Origin: Polyangiaceae bacterium
Lineage (GTDB): Bacteria; Myxococcota_A; Polyangia; Polyangiales; Polyangiaceae
Assembly: GCA_019637265.1 (NCBI GenBank)
Contig: JAHBVY010000011.1
Coordinates: forward strand, 45,563 to 109,562
Direction of reading: 5' to 3'
DNA length: 64,000 bases
Positions 46,265 to 54,166 of this stretch are shown here, in pieces. Positions within the stretch are counted from its first letter, which is position 1, and each line of letters begins with the position of its first letter. The translations under genes were made by a program, and so were the position numbers. The notes below the pieces were generated by a model. It did no database searches. It was not told the DNA's origin and saw only the letters and a program-made list of their open reading frames with translations.

Positions 46265-47944
46265 CTCGAGCCAGAAGGCCTTGGTCGGCGACTCGCCGCC
46301 GGGCCACGCGGGGCAGTCGGCGCCCGACTTCGCGGCCTCGATCCGCGTGGCGATGCCCGCGCGCGCCGCGCCCTGACTGAGCCAGCCGCGGAGCCGCTCG
46401 GCGCTCGTCTTGCGGTGGTTGGTCACCGCGAGCAGGCGCCCGCCCGGCGCGAGCACGGCCGCTGCGTCCTCAGCGAGCTTCGGGTAGTCGCGCGCGACGG
46501 AGAAGCTCTTCTTGCCGCTCGAGCCGAAGCTCGGCGGGTCGAGCACCACCAAGTCGAAGCGCTCACCGCGCGCCCGGGCGCGGCGCAGGTAGTCCGCCGC
46601 GTCTGCGCGGATGAAGCGGTGCGCTTCGCTCAGGATCTGGTTCAGCGCCAGGTTCTCGCGCCCCCAGCCGAGGTAGCGGCCGCTCAAGTCGACGCTCACC
46701 GTCTCCCGCGCGCCGCCCTGCGCCGCCGCCACCGTGAACGAGCAGGTGTAAGAGAACAGGTTGAGCACGCGCGCGCCGGCGGCCACGCGCCGCACCTGTT
46801 CGCGGTTGTCCCGCTGATCGATGAACAGCCCCGTGGAGAGTCCATCAGCCAAACGTACTAAGTAGCGCGCCTCCCCCTCCAGCACCGTGAGCACCTCCGG
46901 CGCGGGCTCCCCAGCCAGCGGTGCGGTGGGCGCCAGCGCCTCACGACTCTCCGCGCGCAGGTCCGCGCGCGGGCGCAGCTTCAAGTACACCCCACGGAAG
47001 CCGCGCTGCACCAGCCACTCAGCGATGCGCGGCGCCGCGACGCGCGCCTCCTCGCTCGCGACCGAGAGCACCGCGTGCTCACCGTAGGCGTCGATGGATA
47101 CCCCAGGCAGCGCGTCGCCCAGCTCATGCACGAGCCTGAGCGCGTGCACGCTGGGTGGCAGCGGGTAGCGCGCCACCCAGGCGTCCATCAGGCGCTGCTC
47201 GAGGTCACGCGGAGCCTCCAAGCCGAGCGCCGAGTCACCGCGGAGCGCGCGTTCGAACGCGGCAGGCACCGACGCCTCGAACGAGAGGCCCAGGCCCGCG
47301 TGCTCGAGGCGATACGCGTGCAGCATGAGCCGCGCCGCGGGCGCCGCGTCCCCGCCGTACTGGAGATCGCCGAGCACGGGCATCCCGCGCGCCGCGAGCT
47401 GCACCCGGAGCTGATGGGTGCGCCCCGTCTCCGGGAACAGCGCGACCCACGCGCGCCCAGCGCCGCGCTTCAGCACCTGGAAGCGGGCGCGACACGGTTT
47501 GCCGCCGCGCGACACCAAGCGGCTCTCCAGCCCCCGCGAGCCGCGCGAGGTGATGAGCTGGTCTTCCATCACGCCGTGGCTCGGCCCCCCCGCGTCCCGC
47601 GTGATCGCCACGTACTCACGCCTGACCTCGTGGGCCTCCATCGCGCGAGCGAGCGCTGTGTTCAGCGCTGGGTCACGGCCCAATAGCAGCACCCCGCTGG
47701 TGCCGAGATCGAGCCGCTGGTGCACCGCGAGGTACTCCACCTCGCCGCGCGCGCGAAGCCACGCCGCGAGGCGCCCCACCAAGTCAGCGCCCACGACGGC
47801 GCCGCCGTGCACCGGGAGCCCGCTCGGCTTGTCGACGACCAGCAGGCGCTCGCTGCAGTGGATCACCCGTTCATCGCTGAACGGCGGCGGCGATGGGAAC
47901 GCCCCTGGCTCACCGCTCGCCGGGGGCGCTGGAGGCTCGGCCAA
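46256..47944 (-). CDS. Fusion of RluA-type pseudouridine synthase and RlmI-type 23S rRNA methyltransferase
   Basis: 562 residues. The start TTG 47944 is one base after the stop of rplC, so the genes are coupled; a GTG further in (near VIHCSERLL) is possible. The N-terminal domain (about 25-240) is a pseudouridine synthase: catalytic D79 in HQRLDLGTSG, then GRTHQLRVQLA, and VLGDLQYGG. The C-terminal domain (about 250-562) resembles RlmI, which methylates C1962: STGLFIDQRDNR, VLNLFSYTCSFTVAAA (SAM motif), VVLDPPSFG and TNHRKT. Combining two rRNA-modifying activities in one chain beside a ribosomal protein gene suggests action during 50S assembly. The fusion reads through without a frameshift. 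Confidence 0.9.
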   Translation of the reverse strand: MAEPPAPPASGEPGAFPSPPPFSDERVIHCSERLLVVDKPSGLPVHGGAVVGADLVGRLAAWLRARGEVEYLAVHQRLDLGTSGVLLLGRDPALNTALARAMEAHEVRREYVAITRDAGGPSHGVMEDQLITSRGSRGLESRLVSRGGKPCRARFQVLKRGAGRAWVALFPETGRTHQLRVQLAARGMPVLGDLQYGGDAAPAARLMLHAYRLEHAGLGLSFEASVPAAFERALRGDSALGLEAPRDLEQRLMDAWVARYPLPPSVHALRLVHELGDALPGVSIDAYGEHAVLSVASEEARVAAPRIAEWLVQRGFRGVYLKLRPRADLRAESREALAPTAPLAGEPAPEVLTVLEGEARYLVRLADGLSTGLFIDQRDNREQVRRVAAGARVLNLFSYTCSFTVAAAQGGARETVSVDLSGRYLGWGRENLALNQILSEAHRFIRADAADYLRRARARGERFDLVVLDPPSFGSSGKKSFSVARDYPKLAEDAAAVLAPGGRLLAVTNHRKTSAERLRGWLSQGAARAGIATRIEAAKSGADCPAWPGGESPTKAFWLERR

Positions 47945-47945
47945 C

Positions 47946-48617
47946 TCAGGCAGACGCGACGCGCCCGCCGTTCTTCTTCTTCACCGCGCCGCGCACCGTG
48001 ACGATGGCGCCGCGCGCACCGGGCGTGCCGCCGCGCACCAGGATGAGGCCATCCTCCGCGATCACGCCGGCGACCTTCTGATTCAGCACGCTGACCGTCT
48101 CATTGCCTGACTGACCCGCCATGCGCTTGCCCTTGAACACGCGACCGGGGGTCATGTTGGAGCCGATGGAGCCGCCGTGGCGCTTGTACTCGTGCGCGCC
48201 GTGGCTGCGCACCGCGCCCTTGAAGTTGTGGCGCCGCATCACGCCGGTGAAGCCGCGGCCCTTGGAGGTGGCCTGCACGTCCACGAACTGACCCACCTCG
48301 AACAGCTCATCGAGCGCCAGCTCTTGGCCCAGCTCGAACTTGGCGGCGTACTCCGCCGAGCAGCGCAGCTCACGCAGGTGGCGCTTGGGGGTCACCTGGT
48401 TCTTCTTGAACAGGCCGCCCACCGGACGGTTCACGTGCTTCTCGCTCACGTCGCCGAGGCCGAGCACCAACGCGTCGTAGCCATCCTTCTCTTGGGTGCG
48501 CTTGGCCACCACGATGGCGCGCGCCTCGATCACGGTGCAGGGAGTGACGGTGCCATCCGCCGCCACCAGCTGCGTCATCCCGAGTTTCCGTCCGATAATG
48601 CCTGGGTTCGTATTCAT
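47946..48617 (-). CDS. rplC: 50S ribosomal protein L3
   Basis: 223 residues, with AGGAG upstream of ATG 48617. L3 signatures are clear: GIIGRKLGMTQ, the central loop GFTGVMRRHNFKGAVRSHGAHEYKRHGGSIGSNMTPGRVFKGKRMAGQ, and VLNQKVAGVI. L3 starts 50S assembly by binding the 3' end of 23S rRNA. It is normally in the S10 operon between rpsJ and rplD; here it is alone with the rRNA-modification fusion downstream. It may be a relocated single copy or a second copy. The conserved Gln for PrmB methylation (MAGQSG) is present. Confidence 0.96.
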   Translation of the reverse strand: MNTNPGIIGRKLGMTQLVAADGTVTPCTVIEARAIVVAKRTQEKDGYDALVLGLGDVSEKHVNRPVGGLFKKNQVTPKRHLRELRCSAEYAAKFELGQELALDELFEVGQFVDVQATSKGRGFTGVMRRHNFKGAVRSHGAHEYKRHGGSIGSNMTPGRVFKGKRMAGQSGNETVSVLNQKVAGVIAEDGLILVRGGTPGARGAIVTVRGAVKKKNGGRVASA

Positions 48618-48886
48618 CTCGATTGGCTCCTAAGAGGTGTCCGGCCCGTTGCCCCCGAGCGCATGAAGCGCTGGGTGCCGCTACCGTCCGCTTGCCTTAC
48701 TTGGGAAGGAAGGCTGGCCCCCATCTTCAAAGGATGGGTGTGGGCCTGAGCGGCGGGGGGCGCTGCCACGGTTGGCGACGCCCGCTGCTCCCTGGTAGGT
48801 TCCACTCTGCGGCCCGGGTGAGCTGCAGGGAGGAGAGCCTCCAGTGAGCGGCCCGGCCCCATAGCCCCGGGGTCGCGGCCGGTCAA
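48618..48886 (-). promoter_or_regulatory. Candidate promoter and long structured leader of rplC
   Basis: On the minus strand TTGACC (48886-48881), a 17-base spacer and TATGGG (48863-48858) form a plausible promoter. The transcript would carry a leader of about 230 bases rich in self-complementary segments, including GGAGGCTCTCCTCC and two related blocks beginning CCGGGCCGC. A stand-alone ribosomal protein gene with such a leader suggests autogenous control by L3. The element is not matched to a known leader family. This is inference. Confidence 0.4.
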
Positions 48887-48951
48887 GCGAGCGGTGGCCA
48901 CTCGCACGTCTTGCGCGGCCATGTAGCCGCGAAGAAACGGTCCGCCGGGCA

Positions 48952-48979
48952 TTGACTAGCCCGGGCCCCCGTGCATAAT
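48952..48979 (+). promoter_or_regulatory. Candidate sigma-70 promoter of rplS
   Basis: TTGACT (48952-48957), 16-base spacer, CATAAT (48974-48979): the best promoter match in the window, standing out from GC-rich surroundings. It would give a 5' leader of about 170 bases before rplS, containing the repeats at 49008-49064. Confidence 0.55.
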
Positions 48980-49007
48980 CCCGCACCCCCTCACGGAGGA
49001 GCGCCCA

Positions 49008-49064
49008 ACTCGGTCAGCCCAGGCTCGCTTGGTTAGCCCAAGCTCACTCGGCTAGCCCAGGCTG
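49008..49064 (+). repeat. Three short repeats in the rplS leader
   Basis: Units of 18-20 bases, each containing (G)T(C/T)AGCCCA(G/A)GCT, whose AGCC/GGCT arms can pair. They are in the predicted leader of L19 and may form small hairpins for autogenous control. Related stretches CAGCTAGCGCTCGG follow in degenerate form to 49082. Confidence 0.6.
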
Positions 49065-49155
49065 TATCCAGCTAGCGCTCGGTCCACGGAGCACACCCGG
49101 TCCATTGAGCGCGCTCGGTACGTCGAGTGCTCGCTCGCAGCAAAGGGCAAAAGCG

Positions 49156-49524
49156 ATGTCCACCCCCGTCCTCAGCAAGATTGAAGCCCTCGAAGCCAAG
49201 AACCTCCGCACGGATCTCCCTGAGTTTCGCGTGGGTGACACGGTGGCCGTCCACTACCAGATCGTCGAGGGCGACAAGCTCCGCGTCCAGGTGTTCAAGG
49301 GCATCGTGATCAAGCGGCACCGCGCTGGCGCGCGCAGCACCTTCACGGTGCGCAAGGTGAGCTTCAACGTCGGCGTGGAGCGCACGTTCATGCTCCACAC
49401 CCCGCGCGTCCAGAAGATCGAGGTGATCAGCGAGGGTGTGGTCCGGCGCGCGCGCTTGTTCTACCTCCGTGAGCTGCGCGGCAAGGCAGCTCGTGTCCGC
49501 GACGTGAAGGATCGCAACCGCTGA
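49156..49524 (+). CDS. rplS: 50S ribosomal protein L19
   Basis: 122 residues from ATG 49156; the frame extends 51 bases upstream but that part is leader. The family core is clear: [59 protein letters not shown] and [19 protein letters not shown]19 sits at the 30S-50S interface. It is usually the last gene of rpsP-rimM-trmD-rplS; here the other three are missing and a promoter lies directly upstream. Confidence 0.96.
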   Translation: MSTPVLSKIEALEAKNLRTDLPEFRVGDTVAVHYQIVEGDKLRVQVFKGIVIKRHRAGARSTFTVRKVSFNVGVERTFMLHTPRVQKIEVISEGVVRRARLFYLRELRGKAARVRDVKDRNR

Positions 49525-49644
49525 TCGCCGAGCGCGGCTGAGTCAAGTGCGCTCCACTGACTTGTCGGTCCGCGCGCCCTAGCTCCTCTGCAGCGGAGGC
49601 AGCGGGGTCGCACCAGCTCTCGAGGGCAACGCGAAGGCGTCTGC

Positions 49645-49770
49645 CCTCGTTGCGTTCCATCTTTTTTTGGGGGGGTTGGACCCGCGGCCGCCATCGACGC
49701 CGACGCGCTGATCTTGGTCTCGTTGCGTTCCATCTTCTTTTTTTGGGGGGGGTTGGACGGCACCGCGCTG
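49645..49770. repeat. Two 40-50 bp direct repeats carrying the dispersed G-rich element
   Basis: Copies at 49645-49687 and 49719-49770 share CTCGTTGCGTTCCATCTT, a T-run, seven Gs and TTGGAC. The second continues GGCACCGCG. They are the longest homopolymer-rich copies of the dispersed element and lie between rplS and the zinc-ribbon FHA gene. A short inverted match to the shared part (AAAAAGATGG) follows at 49789-49798. No gene is seen in 49525-50030. Confidence 0.85.
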
Positions 49771-50030
49771 CTCGGTGCTGCGCGTGAAAAAGATGGGTGC
49801 GCGCCGAGCGCCAACACGGGCCTCGAGAGCCCGTGACGGCGCTGGTGCGGACGCTGCCCCCTTCGCGCCTGGTGGCGCCGCTCGGGTCACGCCAAGGGCG
49901 CGGATTTGTGCGGTCTGGTGCACTCTTACGGTACTCGTACGCCGACTGACCAGGTATGCTCCGCGCCGACCTGGCGCTGGCCGAGGGAGCTCCCTCTCGC
50001 GCGCGGCGCACGAATCGGAGGTTATCTGAC

Positions 50031-51425
50031 ATGATCCAGTGTCCGCGCTGCGGCCAGAACAACGACGACGCGGCGAAGTTTTGCGCTTCCTGCGCGGCCC
50101 CGCTGCCTGCGGCGGCCGCCCCGCCCGCGCCGCCACCAGCAGGTGCCCCGCCCGGAGGAGCGCCGCCAGGCTGGGGTCCACCCGCCGCCGCGCCGCCACC
50201 AGGCTGGGGTCCACCGCCGGCCGCCTCACCCTATGGCCCGCCGCCCGCGCCCGCTGGAGCTCCTGGTGGCTGGGGGCCAGACAACCCGCAGCGCGTCGGC
50301 GCCCCAGCTGCTGGCCTCAACCCCTTCGGGGAGACGCTCGCTCCCGATCTCGGCGGCGGTGGCGGTGCAGGAGGTTGGGGGCAACCCCCGGGCGCGCCCC
50401 CTGGTGCAGCGCCGGGTGCCCCGCCCGGCGCGCCCCCTGGTTTCCCCGATGCTGGGCCGCCTCCTGGCTACGGTCCCCCTGGGGCGCCTCCCGGCGCTCC
50501 CCCGCCCGGTTTTGGTCCACCTGGCGAACCACCAGGCGCCCCGCCCGGCTTCGGGCCTCCGGGCGCTCCACCGCCTGGCTTCGGCCCCCCCGGTGCTCCA
50601 CCCCCCGGGTACGGCCCCCCTGGGATGCCGCCACCTGGCTACGGTCCCCCCGGCGCACCGCCGGGCGCACCTCCAGGCTTCGGTCCGCCCCCTGGCTATG
50701 GTCCCCCCGGTGCGCCCCCGGGCGCTCCCCCAGGCTTCGGTCCGCCCCCGGGTGCTCCGGGCGGCCCCCCCGGTGATTCCGGCGCGCCCCCCGGCGCTCC
50801 ACCGCCCGGCTTCGGGCCTCCCGGCGCACCTCCTCCTGGTGCTCCCCCACCCGGCTTTGGCCCCCCCGGCGCTCCACCGCCCGGCTTCGGCCCGCCTGGT
50901 GCCCCGCCACCCGGCTTCGGGCCTCCCGGCGCTCCACCCCCTGGCTTCGGCCCACCCGGTGCTCCACCCCCCGGCTTCGCTCCGGGCGCGCCCCCCGGCG
51001 TCGAGCCCGCCGCCGCGCCACCCCCCGCTGCGGCGCCCGAGCCGCCGGCTCCCGCTGGGGCGCCAGGCTATGCCCCGCCGCCGGCTCCCGCAGAGGACGG
51101 CCCGCGCATCCTCATCGGCTTCCTGGTGAGCTACGAGGGTAACGAGCTCGGTACCTTCTGGCCCCTCTACACCGGCACCAACACGGTCGGTCGTAAGGAC
51201 TCGATGGACGGGCTCGACGTCGCCGTCGATCACCCCACGACCTCGAGCCGCCACGCGCTGATCCACGCCACCGCGCGGCCGAGCCGCGTCATGTTGGAAG
51301 ATCCTGGCAGCACCAACGGGACCTACCTGGCTGGTGAGCGGCTGCCCGCCAATTCGCCTCGGGAGCTCAAGGATGGCGACGCCCTCCGCTTCGGCGGCTA
51401 CTCCGTCACCGTCAAGATCGTCTGA
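50031..51425 (+). CDS. Zinc-ribbon, polyproline and FHA-domain protein
   Basis: 464 residues from ATG 50031, with GGAGG upstream. An N-terminal zinc ribbon (CPRCG...CASC, residues 4-22) is followed by about 310 residues of low-complexity Pro/Gly/Ala repeats (GFGPPGAPP and variants). The C-terminal FHA domain covers about 365-464: GRKDSMDG, the phosphothreonine-binding SSRHA, and GSTNGTY. FHA domains bind phosphothreonine peptides. It heads a same-strand cluster with vWA-FHA, PP2C and FHA-ABC genes. The polyproline stretches would stall ribosomes without EF-P; no EF-P gene is in the window. Near-identical repeat units point to ongoing expansion. Confidence 0.85.
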   Translation: MIQCPRCGQNNDDAAKFCASCAAPLPAAAAPPAPPPAGAPPGGAPPGWGPPAAAPPPGWGPPPAASPYGPPPAPAGAPGGWGPDNPQRVGAPAAGLNPFGETLAPDLGGGGGAGGWGQPPGAPPGAAPGAPPGAPPGFPDAGPPPGYGPPGAPPGAPPPGFGPPGEPPGAPPGFGPPGAPPPGFGPPGAPPPGYGPPGMPPPGYGPPGAPPGAPPGFGPPPGYGPPGAPPGAPPGFGPPPGAPGGPPGDSGAPPGAPPPGFGPPGAPPPGAPPPGFGPPGAPPPGFGPPGAPPPGFGPPGAPPPGFGPPGAPPPGFAPGAPPGVEPAAAPPPAAAPEPPAPAGAPGYAPPPAPAEDGPRILIGFLVSYEGNELGTFWPLYTGTNTVGRKDSMDGLDVAVDHPTTSSRHALIHATARPSRVMLEDPGSTNGTYLAGERLPANSPRELKDGDALRFGGYSVTVKIV

Positions 51426-51507
51426 GCACCTCACCTACGCCCCTAGGTTGGCAGGGCAGCTGACTTGGGGGCGGCCGGCTTCAGTTCAAGGACCGACAGG
51501 CACCGAC

Positions 51508-54165
51508 ATGGTTCATTCTTCAGCGACGCGTCACGCCCGGCTCCCCTTCGGGTGGCTCCTGCTCACCCTCTGCCTCTGGTGGTTGCCGAGCACCGCGATG
51601 GCCGCCCCTGAGGCGCACATCCTCCGGATCGATCCGCGCGCGAGCACCGAAAGCGGCGATCCGCTCATCACCATGGTCGCAGAGATCGTGCAGACGAAGC
51701 GCGTCGGCGACGCGACCAGCTCCTGCGCAGCGCTCACCGGCAACAGCCTCTACGACTGCATGAGCGGGGCGCTCGAGAAGCCGGGCGCGCTGTACGAGGT
51801 GTTCCCCTTCCCCAAGGACAACGCCATCTTCTCCGTGAAGATCGACGGCAGCGACAACCCGGCGAAGCTGGTGAGCGTCGATCGTTGGGGGGAGCAGCTG
51901 AACCAGCCGGGCGTCGGCACCGCGTGGCTCATCATGATCGACGCCGACGCGCGCATGCGCGGTGGCTTCGAGGAGGCCAAGCAGGTCGCCGAGCGCTTCG
52001 TCGCCAGCATGGGCCGCAACGACATCGTCAACGTGATGATGTTCAACGACCGCGCGGTGTTCAAAGACTCCAAGTGGGTCACCGCGGCGGACAAGGCCAA
52101 GGCCAGCACGCTGATCCGCTCCCAAGGCGCGGTGATGCCGTCCTCCGGTCGTAACCGCTCGCTGCTCACCATCTTGAAGACCGGCGTGACCGACGCGTTC
52201 AAGAACCTCGGCAACGTGGGCGAGAACATCAACGTCCCGATGCACCAGGCCTTGGTGGTGCTCTCGAGCGGCTTCGGCGGCACCGATCCGAGCACGACGG
52301 GCCCCGGCGCCATCCAGCTGTCACAGTACCTGACGGGTGGCCGTTTCCCTGAGGATAATACCGCGCTGCCGAAGAGCCCGCTCCCCGTCATCAGCATCTG
52401 GTTCCCGCACACGACCTACGACGAGTTCAAGCAGAACTCGATGGAGTTCATGCAGAACCTGGCGAACCCCGAGATCGGCGGGCTCTACACCATCATGCGC
52501 GGCGGCCAGGGGCACCGCGCGGACACCATCGTCAAGAGCGTGCGCACGCGCTTCTCCAAGATGTACCTGGTGAAGTGGCGCGTCTCCTGCGTCGCCACCA
52601 GCGTCACGCAGACGTTCGGCCTCGTCTTCAACAACGTCAAGCCACCGATCGTCGGGGACAACACCTTTAAAGACGTCCCCGTGGGCATCGACCCCACCAC
52701 CTGGCCCTTGGACGTCAACCACAAGCTGACGCAAGACGAGATCGCGAGCGCCGGCGGTGTTTATCCAGGTGGTAAATTCAAGGTGTTCGGCAACTTCTGT
52801 TGGGGCGGCGACACCAGCCGGGCGGAGGTCTACTTCCTGCCCGCAGGTCAGGCGCCACCCGCCGCCATCGCCGGCGCCAACATCGAACAAGCCAAGAAGG
52901 CTCAGCAGCAGCTCGTCCAGCAGGGGATGAAGGGCAAGGCGATCGAGGCGAATGACACCTACGCCGAGTTCGAGGCCCCGGACAACGACAAGATGGTGCA
53001 CGGCTCAGGGAGCCAGGCCGTCGCGCGCGTCGTGCTGTTCGACAACAAGGCGAAGCGCACGAGCGGCGTGACGGCGGACACCATCCTCCAAGTGAAGGCC
53101 ACCCAGAGCGGCCCCTTCCCCATCCTCTATGTGCTGGTCGGGCTGTTCGGGGTCACCGTGCTCTTGCTCTTGGTGGTCGTCATCGTCCGGAGCGGCGGGC
53201 GCAATCGACGCCCACCGCCGCCCGCGCCGATGCCGCCTGGGGGTGGCTATGGGCCGCCCGGGGGTTACGGCGGCGGGGGCGGCTACCCGCCAGCGGGGGG
53301 TGGTTACCCACCGGCAGGTGGCGGCTACCCACCGGCAGGCGGTCAGTACGGCGGGGGCGGCTACGGTGGAGGCGGGCCGTACGGCGCGGCCGCCATGCCA
53401 CCCGTCGGGCCCCCACCGGGTGGGCCCGCGAACGTGGGTGCGCTCAGCCCTGAAGCGGGGCTCATGGCGGGCGGAGCGGCCTTGGGCGCGGGCGCGATCG
53501 CCGGTGGGGCGATGATGGGCATGAGCGCGGCGGGTTCCCCCGCCGCCGGGGTGGGGGGGGTCGTTCACGCCCCCCCGACCCCGGCGGCGGCGCCCCCGGG
53601 CTTCGCGCCGATCGCTGGCGGCGTCAGTGGCGGGGCGCCCCTCATCGCGAGCGCGCCGCCCACCCCAGCGGCAGCGCCGCCCGGCTTCGCCCCCTCCATC
53701 GCCCCCGCCGCTGCGGCACCAGCCGACATCCCCGACAGGCCCCCTGACGGTGCCCCGGTGGTCAGCCCTGAGTTCATGTACGGGGCCGAGCCACCCAAAT
53801 ACGGCGTCACCACGGACGCCCCAGCGCAGCCCATGAAAGCACCGCCTGACCCGTACCGGTCGGGCGTTGCCGCTTCAAGGGCCGTCCTCCAAGGACCCGC
53901 CGGGGTGTTCACGGTCATGCCAGGTGTCGAAATGCGCGTGGGGCGCGACGGCAGTCAGTGCGCCATCCTCCTCACCGAGCCGCGGGTGAGCGGCCTGCAC
54001 GCGAGCGTCAAGCTCGACGGCGGTGAGCTGCTGCTGCGCGACGACCACAGCAACAACGGCACCTTCATCAACGGCGCGCGCATCACGCCAGGCAACTGGC
54101 AGCGGGTGCACCCTGGATCACTCTTGCGCTTCGGGCCCGCAGAGTTCAGCGTGAGCCTCGAGTAG
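51508..54165 (+). CDS. Membrane-anchored vWA-FHA protein
   Basis: 885 residues from ATG 51508. A signal peptide (STAMAA, about residue 32) precedes a vWA domain (about 120-330) whose metal motif is changed from DxSxS to DADAR (in MIDADAR). A strand-rich region follows, then a transmembrane helix (about 535-557, ILYVLVGLFGVTVLLLLVVV), a cytoplasmic Gly/Pro/Tyr low-complexity part and a C-terminal FHA domain (about 795-885: GRDGSQCAI, SGLHA, SNNGTFING). The layout links an outside ligand-binding domain to an inside phosphothreonine reader. Next to the PP2C gene, it probably belongs to one signalling unit. Confidence 0.85.
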   Translation: MVHSSATRHARLPFGWLLLTLCLWWLPSTAMAAPEAHILRIDPRASTESGDPLITMVAEIVQTKRVGDATSSCAALTGNSLYDCMSGALEKPGALYEVFPFPKDNAIFSVKIDGSDNPAKLVSVDRWGEQLNQPGVGTAWLIMIDADARMRGGFEEAKQVAERFVASMGRNDIVNVMMFNDRAVFKDSKWVTAADKAKASTLIRSQGAVMPSSGRNRSLLTILKTGVTDAFKNLGNVGENINVPMHQALVVLSSGFGGTDPSTTGPGAIQLSQYLTGGRFPEDNTALPKSPLPVISIWFPHTTYDEFKQNSMEFMQNLANPEIGGLYTIMRGGQGHRADTIVKSVRTRFSKMYLVKWRVSCVATSVTQTFGLVFNNVKPPIVGDNTFKDVPVGIDPTTWPLDVNHKLTQDEIASAGGVYPGGKFKVFGNFCWGGDTSRAEVYFLPAGQAPPAAIAGANIEQAKKAQQQLVQQGMKGKAIEANDTYAEFEAPDNDKMVHGSGSQAVARVVLFDNKAKRTSGVTADTILQVKATQSGPFPILYVLVGLFGVTVLLLLVVVIVRSGGRNRRPPPPAPMPPGGGYGPPGGYGGGGGYPPAGGGYPPAGGGYPPAGGQYGGGGYGGGGPYGAAAMPPVGPPPGGPANVGALSPEAGLMAGGAALGAGAIAGGAMMGMSAAGSPAAGVGGVVHAPPTPAAAPPGFAPIAGGVSGGAPLIASAPPTPAAAPPGFAPSIAPAAAAPADIPDRPPDGAPVVSPEFMYGAEPPKYGVTTDAPAQPMKAPPDPYRSGVAASRAVLQGPAGVFTVMPGVEMRVGRDGSQCAILLTEPRVSGLHASVKLDGGELLLRDDHSNNGTFINGARITPGNWQRVHPGSLLRFGPAEFSVSLE

Positions 54166-54166
54166 G

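Noticed and set aside
48740..48850. Possible 4.5S/SRP RNA on the minus strand
   Set aside because: AGGGAGCAGCGG resembles one side of the SRP RNA apical domain, but the other side and the GGAA tetraloop are missing. I treat the region as an rplC leader instead.
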